Part shown: positions 63,943 to 64,000 of the stretch, piece after piece
Position numbering within the stretch: position 1 is the first letter of the stretch
How the letters are laid out: the number at the start of each line of letters is the position of its first letter
Source of the DNA: Aldrovandia affinis
Taxonomy: Eukaryota > Chordata > Actinopteri > Notacanthiformes > Halosauridae
Assembly (NCBI GenBank): GCA_029706075.1
Contig: JAINUG010000216.1
Span: 1 to 64,000 of the forward strand
Length of the DNA: 64,000 bases
Direction: 5' to 3'
Notes under the pieces: model-generated
Database searches by the model: none
Seen by the model: the letters and a program-made list of their open reading frames with translations, nothing else
What the model was told of the DNA's origin: nothing
Made by a program: the position numbers and the translations under genes

Positions 63943-64000
63943 GGCAACAGCAGACCCTCAAACCCTGGTCCGGCAGACAGTCTCTGTGACAACTGCCGGT

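Overview
The window is vertebrate nuclear DNA, almost certainly from a ray-finned fish. The evidence is spliced genes with GT-AG introns, a selectin gene, lmx1a and rxrg, and a repeat load typical of fish: Tc1-like and hAT transposons, CR1- and L2/Rex1-like LINEs, tRNA-derived SINEs and long CA/TG microsatellites. The species cannot be fixed from the sequence. No prokaryotic genes, CRISPR arrays or functional RNA genes were seen.

Layout. (1) 1-11,000: repeat-rich DNA holding only the 3' end of an upstream selectin-type gene (CCP, membrane and tail exons, 2,509-3,361, + strand). (2) 11,202-24,048: a P-selectin-like gene on the + strand with signal peptide, C-type lectin, EGF, many CCP (sushi) exons, a membrane exon and a short tail ending in an NPAFDE-type motif. 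Its CCP exons form an intragenic tandem array of about 1.6-kb A+B doublets, and the doublets are organised as a three-doublet block of about 4.85 kb that has itself been duplicated. Several 5' exons carry lesions: a frameshifting deletion in the lectin exon, a stop in CCP1, an aberrant CCP2, a truncated B0 and an 11-base deletion in A2. The gene as assembled either cannot make a normal selectin or is misassembled. (3) 24,049-29,809: intergenic, with microsatellites, duplicated SINE-like units and a small Tc1 element. (4) 29,810-39,777: lmx1a on the - strand, eight coding exons, 360 codons, intact (LIM1, LIM2, homeodomain, conserved C-terminus). (5) 39,778-42,923: intergenic. (6) 42,924-63,942: rxrg on the - strand, ten coding exons, 466 codons, intact (DNA-binding and ligand-binding domains). 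Its introns carry hAT, Tc1 and foldback elements.

lmx1a and rxrg are neighbours in the human genome (1q23.3), with the selectin cluster further along the same arm (1q24.2), so the window keeps that linkage in compressed form. lmx1a (neural patterning) and rxrg (nuclear receptor partner) are transcribed in the same direction, with rxrg upstream. The selectin genes are on the other strand, so the selectin gene and lmx1a converge tail to tail.

All exon boundaries were set by hand from splice sites, reading phase and domain content. Phases agree across every junction of lmx1a and rxrg. In the selectin gene they agree at all intact exons.
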